From positions 24,862,001 to 24,926,000 of the forward strand of contig OX344764.1 in the NCBI GenBank assembly GCA_947034895.1: a DNA stretch of 64,000 nt, read 5' to 3'. Of the stretch, positions 10,700 to 22,384 are shown one piece after another. How positions within the stretch are numbered: the stretch's first letter is position 1; the number at the start of each line of letters is the position of its first letter. The notes under the pieces were generated by a model. That model worked only from the letters and a program-made list of their open reading frames with translations. It searched no databases and was not told the DNA's origin. The translations under genes were made by a program, and so were the position numbers. The stretch comes from Rhytidiadelphus loreus. Lineage: Eukaryota > Streptophyta > Bryopsida > Hypnales > Hylocomiaceae.

Positions 10700-11013
10700 C
10701 ATTAGATGTGTTTCAACTCCCTTCAAGGTGCTTCCCCATGCTAAAAACTAGCCATTGCTATTCAGAATTTAAATTCTTTAAAAAAAATATTCGAACTGTA
10801 AAAATATTAAAATTAAAACTTTAAAATATTTTAAAATTAAAATTTATTATTTAAATTTATATGCTAAAAATAATGAAATTTATTATTATTTTTTCATGTG
10901 GCAATCTCTCGACTACATCAAACTGCAATAATGGATGTGTTCCCACAGTCTGAGAATTCTAGGAAATTGTAGGGAACTTGTAACCTTCTAGACAAGGTAA
11001 ATCCCATCTAATG
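10700..11013. mobile_element. Possible diverged MITE with CATTAGATG ends
   Basis: CATTAGATG at the left and CATCTAATG at the right frame about 310 bp, with weaker inverted similarity further in. The ends resemble those at 16812 and 36621. Internal similarity to those copies is low, so membership is tentative. Confidence 0.4.
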
Positions 11014-11511
11014 TGGGGCAAAAAAAGAATTGTTTTGGTGTGCTTCTACCTTACTACACATGAAGATTAGATTCAACGTAAATTAAGTCATTTTTGTAAA
11101 AATGTGCCACATGTCATCTTGTGAATGGTGTCAGGTGGATGGTGTCAGGTGACATGGACCCTCGAAAATCTGACTTGGAAATTCCATGTCGGCACCTGGG
11201 TGATATCAGACCTTCACGTGCGCTATTGTAAGAGTTGCCGAGCTGTCATCAATTTCTCTAGCTGGTTTGGCCTCGCTGGATTATTTCGATCCTACGGGGC
11301 GCTCACCCATTCGCCAAACCCATCCAAGTCAGCCGATTCAGCAGACGTGGCATACCTCAGGTTGTCCCTGCCCCTTGGCAGACATTTTTCAGCTGAACTG
11401 AAGGCAAAGCTCCACAATCAAAGACCTCTTCTTCCGCAGCCAGTGGGTTTCGTTTCTCAGTAGTGTTTCAGTAATAATTGCTGCAATCGTTTCTTTTCGC
11501 GGTGGATTGCG

Positions 11512-13340
11512 ATGGAGAAGAAGATGAAGGAGACCACGGATCGTGCGAAGGCGTGGAAGTGCGTTCGTTTGAACGACAAGAAGGGGTTTAGTACCAAGTT
11601 CAACAAAACCAACTTTCCGAATGAGTCGAGGATGGAGATGTATTACTACTCTGTGAAGTGTGTCGAGCAAGGGATGCGGGGATTCGCGCCAACCTTTGTG
11701 GCGGCGAAGACGAAATTCGAGAAGTTTCGGGAGGTTTCAGAGGGTTTGAAGCTGGAGCCTTTGCCCGAGGGTTTTGAATCCTTCTCCCATACGAAGAAAC
11801 GAGAAACGGTGGAGAAGCTTGGCGACGAGTTTGGCGACGAGCTCGCAGCAGTCATGAGCCCTGGGCCAGTTCAGGTTTAGCTTGAATTGGGCATGTGCTT
11901 TCTTTCGTTCGAATTGGGGTTTTGTATCCCTTTTTCTAGCTATGCAAGTGGCAGAAAGCATCTTAGAGTGGCATGCTGTGGTGTTGGTATGTTGTCTTTT
12001 TCAGTTACAGAATGGTTATGAAGTCGTAGATGGATAGAAATGGTTTTGGAGTTCCTAAGTTCATTTTGTGCGGCTGGGTAGTGGTTATGGAAGGTAGCTC
12101 GGTTTGGTCGGAGGGACATCAGTGTCCTCTAACTTGTGTTTGTTTTGTCCATTATCACACCTTCTTCACCCCATTCTCAATCTTCACCTGCATGTCAACA
12201 CCCTGCCCCAGGTTGCGCGACACTTTGTCAAGTTAACCCGGAAACGGATTCATGGTTTCAAAATCCGTGATCCTGGTCAAATCCAAGTTGACGAAGTACG
12301 GGAAGCAGCTCCAAATCCTGACTCAGGCAGTACATTGTCGAATGACACTTCCTTGCAGAATGTCACATGGAAGCAGTGTGGTAAATTCTCACCCTCTATG
12401 AGAGGCTATCTTAGTTCTTAGCAGTCATGGATACTCTCATTGAATGCTTGATTATGCTTGTGTGGTCCCGTCCCATGAATGTCAGAAGGATACGACTGGT
12501 ACTTCGTCTGTGAATGTGGATATTCTTTTCCGTCGATCTTTAATTATAATTGTAATGCTGAAGGGGAAAAAACACCCAAAACTGTCAAAATAAGCAACTC
12601 AGCATAGTTGGAGTCACCTTTTTCAAGAAATAACATTTTTGTGGTATTGAAAATCATGAATAGTTTAATGGCATTTGGGGGGACACTTCAATGGAAGTCT
12701 ACTTGGCAGGAATGGGTCCAGGGACAGTTTCGCGGGTTTGGTTGGGTGTTTTCATCATACTTGGAATTCCTTTCAGATAATTTCCAAGGCCAGTCACCTT
12801 CCCGACCTCCTGTGCCGCTCGAGGAACTTGTTTTGATTATGAATGATCTTATGCACCGGGCGTCGAGGTTACCGGGCATATTGCCGAAGTTTGAGTGGTC
12901 GGAGGAGGCGTTTCGGTCATTTGTTATCCAGTTGGAATTCTTGGAAGGTATGCTCTCATCACGTGGTTTTATTTTACATTGGTGAGGAAGGGCAACATGT
13001 TTAGGCCGTGCTTGTTTGTGCTCTTTGGAAATGTTTGAGATGTATTGGGATTAATTCATGCAGTGGCATAGATTTCTAAGAGGTGAAAGATGGACCTGAT
13101 TCTCGTCGTAAACCTTGCAAATGCGATTCGCCTATGTTACATAGAGAATTGTAGTGATCAAACCCCCGCAAGTTTTTGACCATCTGCTTAACTGGAGATG
13201 TCGTTTGCGTTTCAGGAGCCTTTGAGGATCTTTCACGCGCTTCTTTAAGATCTCGTGAGGAGGAATTGTACCCACCTCTAGAAGATTTCTCAGGAATCTC
13301 AGCATATGAGGCGGTAACGAGCATGCCATCGATGGAGGAG
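11512..13340 (+). CDS. Second copy of the unrecognised cassette gene, 3'-truncated
   Basis: Proposed exons are 11512-11874 (ATG start, 121 codons), 12212-12380 (C), 12777-12947 (A) and 13216-13340 (B); phases fit and total 276 codons. Exon 1 is Lys/Glu-rich and begins MEKKMKETTDRAKAWKCVRL; no family recognised. Exon C has a good pyrimidine-rich acceptor and reads VARHFVKLTRKRIHGFKIRD before PGQIQVDEV. A and B are almost identical to 1127-1297 and 1566-1687, apart from one extra Glu codon at the end of B. Similarity to the left copy continues through the next intron to about 14030 and stops before exon D, so D and the last exon are missing. It is either a truncated pseudogene or a gene that ends differently. 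The first exon shows what the left copy may have upstream of the window. Confidence 0.5.
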
Positions 13341-14030
13341 GTAAGTCACTCGGTATTCCTAGTTTTCTATCACCCATCTGCTTTTAGGTTCATTCATGCT
13401 CCTATGGCTCGTTACTGAAATCTGCAGCTTGCTGCGAACAAGGTTTTTATTAGATTCAGATTGTATCTAGGAATTTTACGCAACATCATAAAGAAAATCG
13501 TCTCCATGATTTGCAGGGAGGTATTCGTACGATCACAGTGATTATTTGGGCCATAGAATCATGAATCATGAAGATGTTTTGTTTTTTCCTTGTAATTTTT
13601 TGCATAAAAATTCTTAAAAACAGTCTAATCTTTTTGAATTTCTTGTTTTAGATACTCGATGAGGACTCTTTGAAACTCAAGTTACTAAGATAAGATATAC
13701 CATCCTTTGCATAATCCTCTCTTATCCAACAGTGCCACTAATGCTATAACCACATGTCATAATTGTACTAGCTGTAACGAAATTCATTCTTTGAAATTTT
13801 AGGTCCCAACATAAACTATTGTCACTTACATTGGACACCAAAAGTTCCTACATTTTAACACCATTGCTTAGTCTCTCCTCTGACTTCAGGTTGAGACGAC
13901 AAATATCAGTGAATGGAGAAAGTTGTCCTTACAAGTTTTAGCGTGCAGATTAGTGTAGTGTTGAATATGTTCAATATTAAAGTTAATCGTAAACTTTGCA
14001 ATGACGAACCAGGAGCTGGAGTTTTAGGAA
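12010..14030 (+). repeat. Duplicated block matching 365-2383
   Basis: Exons and introns of the cassette gene are collinear and mostly near-identical between these blocks. Exceptions are the inversion at exon C, the replaced intron between C and A, and small indels. Similarity ends abruptly near 2383 and 14030, after a shared GAAAACACA. Confidence 0.85.
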
Positions 14031-16650
14031 AACACAGGACGAAACTCCTTGAAGCACCCAAACTGGGGTCTGATGGAGTTTGGTGTCATGTTTCTTTTGC
14101 ACTATTCTTAGTTAACCCTTCCTCCCAACACCCCTATTTCAAATTGGGGTTTCCTCTCCGATTAACTCTATTATCTTTGGCATCAATGAAACCCAGGTGT
14201 CCAACTCTAGTTGGTGATGAAACCATATGTAGTGAAATGAGCTCTGACTTTCCCTTTGTGTCTATTTTGATTTCGTTATGAGTGGAGCACAAGAAATGGT
14301 GATGCATTTTTGTACAGTTTTCATTAGTACATGTACTAGATTTCAATTTGTAGCATACAAAGTTGGTTAGAGCATCAATGGATGGATCTCGGGACACTAA
14401 CATGTGGTTTTTTATTTATCAGAGCTTGGAAAATGAGATCTGGGGCAATCTTCCTCTCCTGAGGCCTTGAGGTCTTTGGCACAAGTCCAAATTTGTATGC
14501 AGGGTAGGCATACCATATTTTCAATAAGGTCTGTGGAGGGATCCACAGATACTGAGAATTTGCGTTGTAAGGACGTGCTCGTATTTCTATATATGAGAAA
14601 AGATGCAATAAAAACTTGGAAGGTATGAACTCTCCCATCACCACCCCGGAAAGTGTCTTAACCCTTAAACGCCTTGCTCCTTTTCTGAATTTTTGCACAT
14701 TTTTGCGTATATCTGTTACTGCAATTTCATGAAATTGGTTGTCTTTTCAGCATTCAAGTATTACATTGGATGAATGAGAAGTTAGTTGGACTAAAAGAGT
14801 GTTTGCAAGCCCTCCTTTCATCGTCTAAAATATGGACATTGGAGTTAAGTATCAACACCTAAAATATGAGCATGGGTGGTGGAAGAAGGCATGGTAAAGC
14901 ATCTTAGGTAACTATCTACATCCAAATAAGCATTTGAGCATGATTTTTTTATTATTGATTTGTCTATATTTTTGTTGGATCTTGTTGGGAATCAAGAGGA
15001 TTCAGTGAGATTTTTCTTCACTTGCATTTTTGGACATTGAGATGAAATAAACTATACATTTTTTAAATGAAGTGTTGAAAATTAGGGGAACCTTCAGTAA
15101 CAGACATGAACTTGAGGCATTCTTCCATAAAATGTAGTTACTTGTAACGAAAGTCATTGGTAGAAGTCATTGAACATGTGTTATGTGAAGCCTCCATTTT
15201 GTATCCTTATTGTATTCTTTTTAACATTTGTTGTGATTGATTTCTAGGTGAATTTTAATATCAATAATTGGTTTTTTATTCAAATGATCTTTAAAAGTGG
15301 ATACTCTCCATTCTTGTGTTGAAGTTTTGTACTTCTACTTTCAGTTTCTACTCTATTTGCCAAAAAATAAATGTATTTTGTTCCTCAAAATCCTAGAGAA
15401 TTTTTGTTTAAATGCAATAAGATTTCTAAAGATTATATTCAAGTCCTATCATGGTGTTGTAACTTTTTCACTTGTGGCAATCTGAAGAGCAATTATATTG
15501 TAATGAGGGATTTTTTTTTCATTTATTTTTGGTAGTGTAGAAAGTAATCTTTGTTGAAGTGATGCAATTGTTCACATCTATGTAAATGGATGAAACATGA
15601 AAAATGCAGATGAAATTTAAACTGTTCATCTAGAAGAGTGGACATTCTTCCTCCCCAAAGAGATATTGTCCTTGAAATATGTAGCAAATTAGCAATTTCA
15701 TTCACTAAAAATGTGAGAATATATCACATAATATTCCTTCAAAAAAATTGTAGCACTTTTGAGGAAAATATTGCTAAAAATAAATATGGATTATAACTCA
15801 TTGTTACATTTAAAATCAATTTTCCTAGATGTCAAGCTGTATTGTGTTATTGTCCTATCATCCATCAATACACGAGTTGATTTATTAAAATGGATGAATA
15901 ACTTATTCATCTTCTAAATCTTTGAAAATGCTTGAAATATGTACCTACACATCATTCTTTAGCTTATTGCATTGAACCTTGCAAACAAAGAAAAAGGTTT
16001 TGGAATAATCAAACCATAGGATTTTGCGCACTTATATAAGTACATGTGGTATAAATTTTGCATATATTGATTGTATATATTGAAAGATATTAGTTACAAT
16101 AGATGATGAAAAAGTGTTTTCAATCCCTACTAGAGAATTTTGGATATCTCTAAATATTGTTTGTAGAAAAATTTATACCATGGATTTTGAATAAAAATAT
16201 CTATTGTACTAAAGACCTCAAATAAAATCCTGCAATGTTCAAGTATGTTTAGAATTTACAATATAAAATAATTTTTTGCAAACACTTTTTTCACCACATA
16301 ATTTCTCAAAACAAGAATTCCAATGAAGGAAAGTCCCTAAAACATTGGTCATCATTCAAAAAAAGGGCCCTATTATGTTCTTTTGTTTCCATCATGTTCC
16401 CTTTCAATTCCTAACTAGAGTTTTGCCCTTTAGTTGGATAATATCTCAAACCTATTTAATAGAACATGGAGGTTTTGTGTGTTTTCAAACTCTTTAATTA
16501 AGAGGTACATTTTATAATATTAAAAGCATAATTTGAAGGCCTTGCCAATAATATATAATATATTGAATTTGAAAAAATTATTCTTTGAATCTACAGTCAA
16601 AGTTTTTATACTATTATTGTATTAAGGATTCACATTCTTTCAATTCTTTC
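14031..16650. other. AT-rich intergenic DNA, no feature recognised
   Basis: Frames on both strands are short and match nothing I recognise. The first few hundred bases replace the part of the gene missing from the second copy. No terminal repeats or RNA gene were seen. Confidence 0.5.
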
Positions 16651-17560
16651 ATGTTCATTCAATACTTACAAGAACATGAGTTTGAATTTCTCTCCAATGA
16701 TGCCATTCATATGAAATATTGTACCCTATGAAAGTTGACTTGGTATTGAAAAGACTTGGCATGATTAGACAAGACAAGCACACCTCTATTTTCTTTTCAA
16801 AAACATACATCATTAGATGGTTTTTTGGGCCTCTGGGAGACCGCGGGTTCTAATGTTGTGAAAACCTAGGGAACATGACTGTTGGTATGACACCTCAGCG
16901 GTCCTACGTGGCCGAGAGGCTACCAACACTATTTTTTTATTTTTTTTTCCAACTTCTTTTTGCATTTGAAGAATTTAAAAAAAAAAAAAAAAAAAAAAAA
17001 ATTGATTTTTTTTTTCTGACAGCTGACCGTCCTTCACTATAGGGGAACAATGAAGGGAAACAACCCTCAAACGGTTTCTTAGAGGCCTGAAAAAACATCT
17101 AATACTAGAATAATGGTCATGCATCTAACTGTCTATGATTCTTTATAGTACCTTTTTGAAAGATTTGGTATCTTTTAAACTTGCCACTCAATCAAATCTA
17201 TTCATTCAAATCTATGTAGTCTAATCTATCTAGTTTAGTCAATGTCTAGTCTATTCAATCTAACCTCTCCAATCTAGTCTATTCAACCCAATCTAATCTA
17301 ACCAACCTACTCTATTCAAGCTAGTCTAATCTATCCAATAGTCTATTCAATTTATGGCACATCATTTGATCAAAGCACATCAACTCTCTTCATCTTTGTT
17401 GTATATACTACAAGAACCATAGAATGAGGTTTAAATCTCTCCCTAATGGCACCATTCCTACAAGGTATTGTAGCCAACTGAAACTTGATTAGATGTTGAA
17501 GAGACATGGCATGATTAAACTAGATGAGGACATGACATTTCATTGTAGAGGACATAATTA
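16650..17560 (+). repeat. Tandem-array units interrupted by a MITE
   Basis: Two diverged units are visible. Each has a GTTTGAATTTCTCTCC-like start (about 16680 and 17430), a TTGAAAAGACTTGGCATG-like block and a GAAAGATTTGGTATCTTTTA-like block. Between them is a short tandem of CTATTCAATCTAGT-like decamers (17180-17350). Matching units are at 35900-37090 in the same orientation and at 26620-27330 inverted. Confidence 0.65.
16812..17103. mobile_element. MITE of the ATTAGATGG family
   Basis: Left end ATTAGATGGTTTTTTGGGCC; the complement of the right end reads ATTAGATGTTTTTTCAGGCC. The interior carries GGTCCTACGTGGCCGAGAGG and long A and T runs. The equivalent array unit at 36420-36440 lacks it, which gives an empty site for comparison. 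Confidence 0.8.
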
Positions 17561-17570
17561 TTGCTCCAAG

Positions 17571-17695
17571 CACTACTAGAAAACAAGACCCAAATCAATA
17601 GTGTTCATTTGGTTTAATTGTCTTGATTTGGACAATTATTTTGAACATTTGTGTTGATTCAAACATATTGATTAGGGTCATATTTTCTAGTAGTG
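17571..17695. mobile_element. CACTA-type MITE, 125 bp
   Basis: Begins CACTACTAGAAAA and ends TTTTCTAGTAGTG, flanked by the 3 bp duplication AAG on both sides. The interior is largely palindromic around AAATCAA/TTGATT words. A copy with a mutated right end lies at 37091-37211 in the equivalent array position. Confidence 0.85.
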
Positions 17696-17699
17696 AAGA

Positions 17700-18760
17700 G
17701 TTGTACACCTACCTCTCCATAATTACTTATAGCTCATTTTTGAAAGATTTAGTATCTCTCAAACTTGATGACAAACCATCTCAATTGTACACGATTGATT
17801 AGTCCCCTCATCCATTGTATACTTTTTTAGAAATTAAGATTCAATTGGACCCTTTTATATGTATTCTTTTTAAATGCAATTCTTAGAAAATAGTAACACT
17901 TGAAAGGGCATTTGCAAAGTATAATTCACTAGTTTTTATGTTGCAATGCCTTTCTTTTATTTACTTGAAATTGATTTTTGAATGTTCAAAAAGTCACCTC
18001 TAAATAGTGTAAAAAGATATTTATATAGGTAGAACATCATATTATTTATTTGACTTTTTTTTCTTTTAGCCTTTAAAAGATGGATTGGTGATTGTAGAAA
18101 TCATCCCTTTGGATATTATGTGAATCATTGGCTTTAAAAAATGCAAAAGCACTCATTGGAAGTCAAGCTACTATGGATGACCTCCCCTTTTCAAATAAAA
18201 TTCTGAAGATGAATAGTTTGCATTTTGGTTCTACACAAAAGGATTCTTTGTCATTCATTGGACACAAAATATATGTGGTGTGGTTTATGGGTTAATAGTA
18301 TAAATGAACCTTCTAGTGAAGACCAATGCACAATCACACTACCTCATCAATGTACTCCAAAGTTCAAAAAAAGACAAAGAAAATAGGTTGTAAATGAAGT
18401 ATTAAGCACTAAATGTTTCTCACAAGACAAATATGTGAAATGAAATCATTTAATACTTTTTAAAAAATTGTATTTGATTTTCTTACCATTAATATTTTCT
18501 AATGATTCATTATTTCTCTATGTTAAGTTTTTGGATGTAGTTTAGAATGCAAATCCTAACAATGCAAATTCAAATAATATAGAATTCAAATTGAGATTTT
18601 CTTTACCTCAAAGTATTGTTGTTGTTTGGTCAAAGTATTATTCAATGAGAGGTTTCAAAATCTATATCTTCAACATAATTTGTTGCAAAACATTGAAACT
18701 TCAATTCTTTCTTTATGTAAATATAAATCTAAAACATGGTACTTTGCCTATTGTAATAAT
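17700..18760 (+). repeat. Dispersed repeat, inverted copy of 5060-5900
   Basis: Follows the array directly. Its order of blocks mirrors the left copy from the ACTAGTTTTTATGTTGCAAT region to the TCTATATCTTCAACATAAT region. It contains an extra segment around 18060-18290 that the left copy lacks. No coding potential seen. Confidence 0.6.
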
Positions 18761-19653
18761 CTAATGCTAAACACTCTTTAAAATGGGTTTAAAATCAAAA
18801 TTCCATCTAAAAAAACAAGAATTCTTATGGAGTGTGCAAAATACAAAAAAGTGCACATAGAGCTTGTCTAAGAACTAGTGGATTGTAGCTTGCAACCACC
18901 CAAGAAGTAAATATCCATCACCACCATATGACAATTCAACTTAAGTCCATCAACCAATCTCAAAACATCACAAGATATCAATCAATCTGAGAACAATATC
19001 ATGTGCTAGCTTAGGACCACTTTACACTATAGAAGACAAGTGTACCAGTCAAGAATTATAGAGGAATGGAACAACTAGTGGAACAATATGATTGCAGGAA
19101 ATTTTGTTCTTCACCAAATTTGATTTATACTATGGCTAGGTCTTGTCAAGTGAAAAACTTCAAGCATGGATGAGAAAATGACATGAATGCCTATGCATCA
19201 ACACTTTTTGTAAGGGGAGTTCTCTGTAGGTCTAGTTTCTTGGGTGGTCTCAACCCCTAGGCAAGAAACTTGGCTTCTTGAAGAATTCCAACTTCATTTA
19301 TTGTGTTTTCTATGTAGTAGATCTCAACCATGCAATTAAAGGTTTTTAATATTTCAAATAGCATTAGCTAGCTCTTTGCCTCTCCTCTTCTCCTTGGTGA
19401 AGTTGTAAAGTTGTGTCAAGAAGACTTCTCCAATTGATGTTTACACTACAACTTAACTCCTCAAAACTTCACTTATGGCATTATTTTATTGTCTTTTTAT
19501 CAAAACTTCTTTTGTATTTTATTTTATTGGCCAATACTTCTTGAGTGACCAATTCACTTCTCCACCATAGTGCAGAAAGCCATAAAATTCACCTATAGTA
19601 GACACTAATACAATTGTGTCAAAGGCATTGATTTTGAATTCAAATCTCATTGG
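18761..19653. other. Intergenic DNA, nothing recognised
   Basis: AT-rich sequence with no long frame or visible terminal repeats. Confidence 0.5.
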
Positions 19654-19661
19654 TTGCAATC

Positions 19662-20223
19662 CTCGGGGGGTGCACTTAGTTCTACTATAACAAACCACGT
19701 GTGAACAAGTGGTTTCTAATAAACTATAATTTCAACCTAAAATTTTGAACATTGTTTAATAATGACTATAGCTTTCTATTGCCAAAATTTCCAACTCAAA
19801 TAAAATATGAAATGATTTCTAGAAGAGGTTGAAAATGAACTAAAATGGCATGTTTCAACTCAAATAATTATAGAGGACACATTTAGATGACCATTGAGTC
19901 AATATTCAATTCAAAATGAGCTTTCAATAATGAGTTATTTTTAGGAATTTTTTGTTCATTTTTTAGACAATTTTTTCTTATATAATATAGGGGTGTGAAA
20001 GTTATTTTTCAGTTCTACAGTGTATCTTTTTACTTCAAAAATTTGTAACTAATTATTATTAACAAATAAAAACATCAATAATTCAAAACATAAACTTTCA
20101 AAGTAGGAAAATCTATCAATATTTTTTTAATTTTGTTTTATTTAAAATTCAATAAGTATATAGGGGGTCCAAAGTTTTGTTCGCACGTGATTTCTAATAG
20201 ACACTCTAAATGACCCCCCCGAG
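19662..20223. mobile_element. Non-autonomous TIR element with an 8-bp target duplication, hAT-like
   Basis: Starts CTCGGGGGGTGCACTTAG and ends CTAAATGACCCCCCCGAG. The exact 8 bp TTGCAATC flanks it at 19654-19661 and 20224-20231. Eight-base duplications are typical of hAT elements. Inverted similarity continues inward through CACGTGTGAACAA/TTCGCACGTG. No transposase is encoded. Confidence 0.8.
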
Positions 20224-20231
20224 TTGCAATC

Positions 20232-21560
20232 TTTTATTATCTTCTGAACTCTTCTTTTCTCCTCTCATTGGTTGCTCTTTAAAACTTGAGGTGAGTTTGA
20301 GTCAAAAAAATGTCTATTCAAGTGCATTTTTAGGTCTTTAAGGAAGAAAGATGTCTCATATTAGTGTACTGACCTTAGGTGTGGTTGAAGAGTTCGTGCA
20401 AAGTATATGATTGCATTTTGACTTTTGTTGAATTTGAATACAAAGACATGTATTCATCAAAATATATACTATGAGGTGACAATGCATAAATAAGGTCTTA
20501 CTATAGCACATTAATTATGCAATAGAAAACGCGGAATAGTTTTTGTACATTGGCAAATCTATTTGAAGCAAATTGCAAGTAGTTATGCAATTTTAGGAGG
20601 CACTATGAATTAGTTATACCTTTTCAAGATGAAAGTTATAGGAGGCTATTAGTGCAATCCAATTAAACTCAAAATCAAAATTGATGTGCACCAAATAAAC
20701 AACATTTATAGTTTTAAAACACTCCTTGAGCAAGAGGTTAATTCCTTTGTATAGATTTCACCTCAATAGTACCATATATTAAAGACCCAATCACCCAAAA
20801 CAAGTCTCACCACCACCTTAATGTCAATCTATTAAATAATATATAGTGACATTTTGAATATTCCCCTTGTTCATTTTGTATCCAAAAGTAGAGGTCTAGA
20901 TTCCAACCAACCATCCTACACAAGTCAAAGTGATATTAATTCCTAAATGTTCACTTTGGAAACTATCACATCATCATAGTAATTTCTTGAATTTATTTCT
21001 ATAAATAAAAAATTACAACATGAATTCTCTTTTTGATTCATAGATTTTGTTACCTTCTTTGAAGGTTTCAAGTGATTCATATCAAAGATAGAAGTTTGGC
21101 CACACAAGAGTGAATAAAAGATGTCCCAATCTTCAATAAAAAAATTTATGGTCTAAAATGCTTTTTAAAGTAATTGAACTACTTATTATCACATTTGATT
21201 GTATGCACTTATTGTGATTTGATAAAAAAAAAAATACTCAAGAGAGTACAATGAAAGATTTAAATTGGTTGTATTCTAAATTCCTTGATCTAATACAAGT
21301 GACAATCATATTAACAAGGAGAAAGTTTGAATGGAACAAGTGTACCATTATGAACAACAATGTGGCAAGTGTATAATCCATGATAATGTGACAAGTCTAA
21401 ATTTGTTCCCAAAGATTTAGTAAGAGAAAAAAAGATATTATAATAGGTCATAATACAAGAGACCTAGGTGTATGGCTCTTGTATCTATTGCAGTTTGTAT
21501 GGTATCAACCATTGTAAAGGCTTCAAAAACTGCTCTAAGATCCCTTGCAAACATGACCAC
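20232..21560. other. Intergenic DNA, nothing recognised
   Basis: AT-rich sequence without convincing frames, terminal repeats or RNA genes. Confidence 0.5.
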
Positions 21561-21566
21561 AGAGGA

Positions 21567-21765
21567 TTGACCCCCTTATTGCCCCAACTGAGGGTAAATG
21601 TAAAAATTGCCCCCTATTTTGTGCAACATAAATTTTGTATTTCTTCACCTCTCCTAGCTCTGATTGCAAATATGAATTCAGAATTTGCAAATTTTATCAT
21701 GGGTGGCAAATAAAAAAATTTCACTGTTTTCTCCAGGGTAAAAAACGGGGCAATAAGGGGGTCAA
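21567..21765. mobile_element. MITE with 19-bp perfect terminal inverted repeats
   Basis: TTGACCCCCTTATTGCCCC at the left is matched exactly in inverse at the right. The interior stretch around CAAATATGAATTCAGAATTT recurs, diverged, at 24600-24785 together with the GGTAAAAAA block, so a decayed relative lies there. Confidence 0.75.
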
Positions 21766-22384
21766 AAATCCCAACACCTGGTCAGTGTAGAACTCATCTT
21801 CGACCCTCAAAGTATCCAAAAGCCATCCGATTACGAAGTGAGCAAACAAAACTCTGTACAAATGAAACAAAGTACCTTATAAGAGTGCCCGAACACACAG
21901 AAAATCTCCGAGTTTTCCATGTCTCTACATCTGTGTGGCACTAAATTAAGTCGAGGAGAAAATGGGTCTACTTCAGTTGTACTTCCACTCCATAAATTGA
22001 AAGACCTGAAAAACTGACGGGAGCAAAACGAAAATCTTTCAATGTTCCTTGAAACTTTACTTTCTTGAAAAGGTGCAACAGAAGCATGTCTGCAATTCAG
22101 ATCCATCAGAATCTACTCACCCAGATTTGCCTTTCCAATCAACACAAAGAAGGAAAATTCTAACCCTACGAAAATACCTACTCCTGTACATCACCTACCC
22201 ACCCACCCACCCAACCCCCAATCTATGCAAAAACAACCTTCCACGCAAGTAACAGCCCATTGTTTGCTGCGAAGTGTCCAAATAAACCAGAGGATTGTAA
22301 CAAAATGTCTACACAATTTCAGATTATAACAGCCATCCTGCACCAGAGAAGAGACCTTTTTAATGACAGAAATGGTCAACTGGA

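Noticed and set aside
14375..14698. 107-codon minus-strand frame
   Set aside because: No recognisable motif and no splice partners seen.
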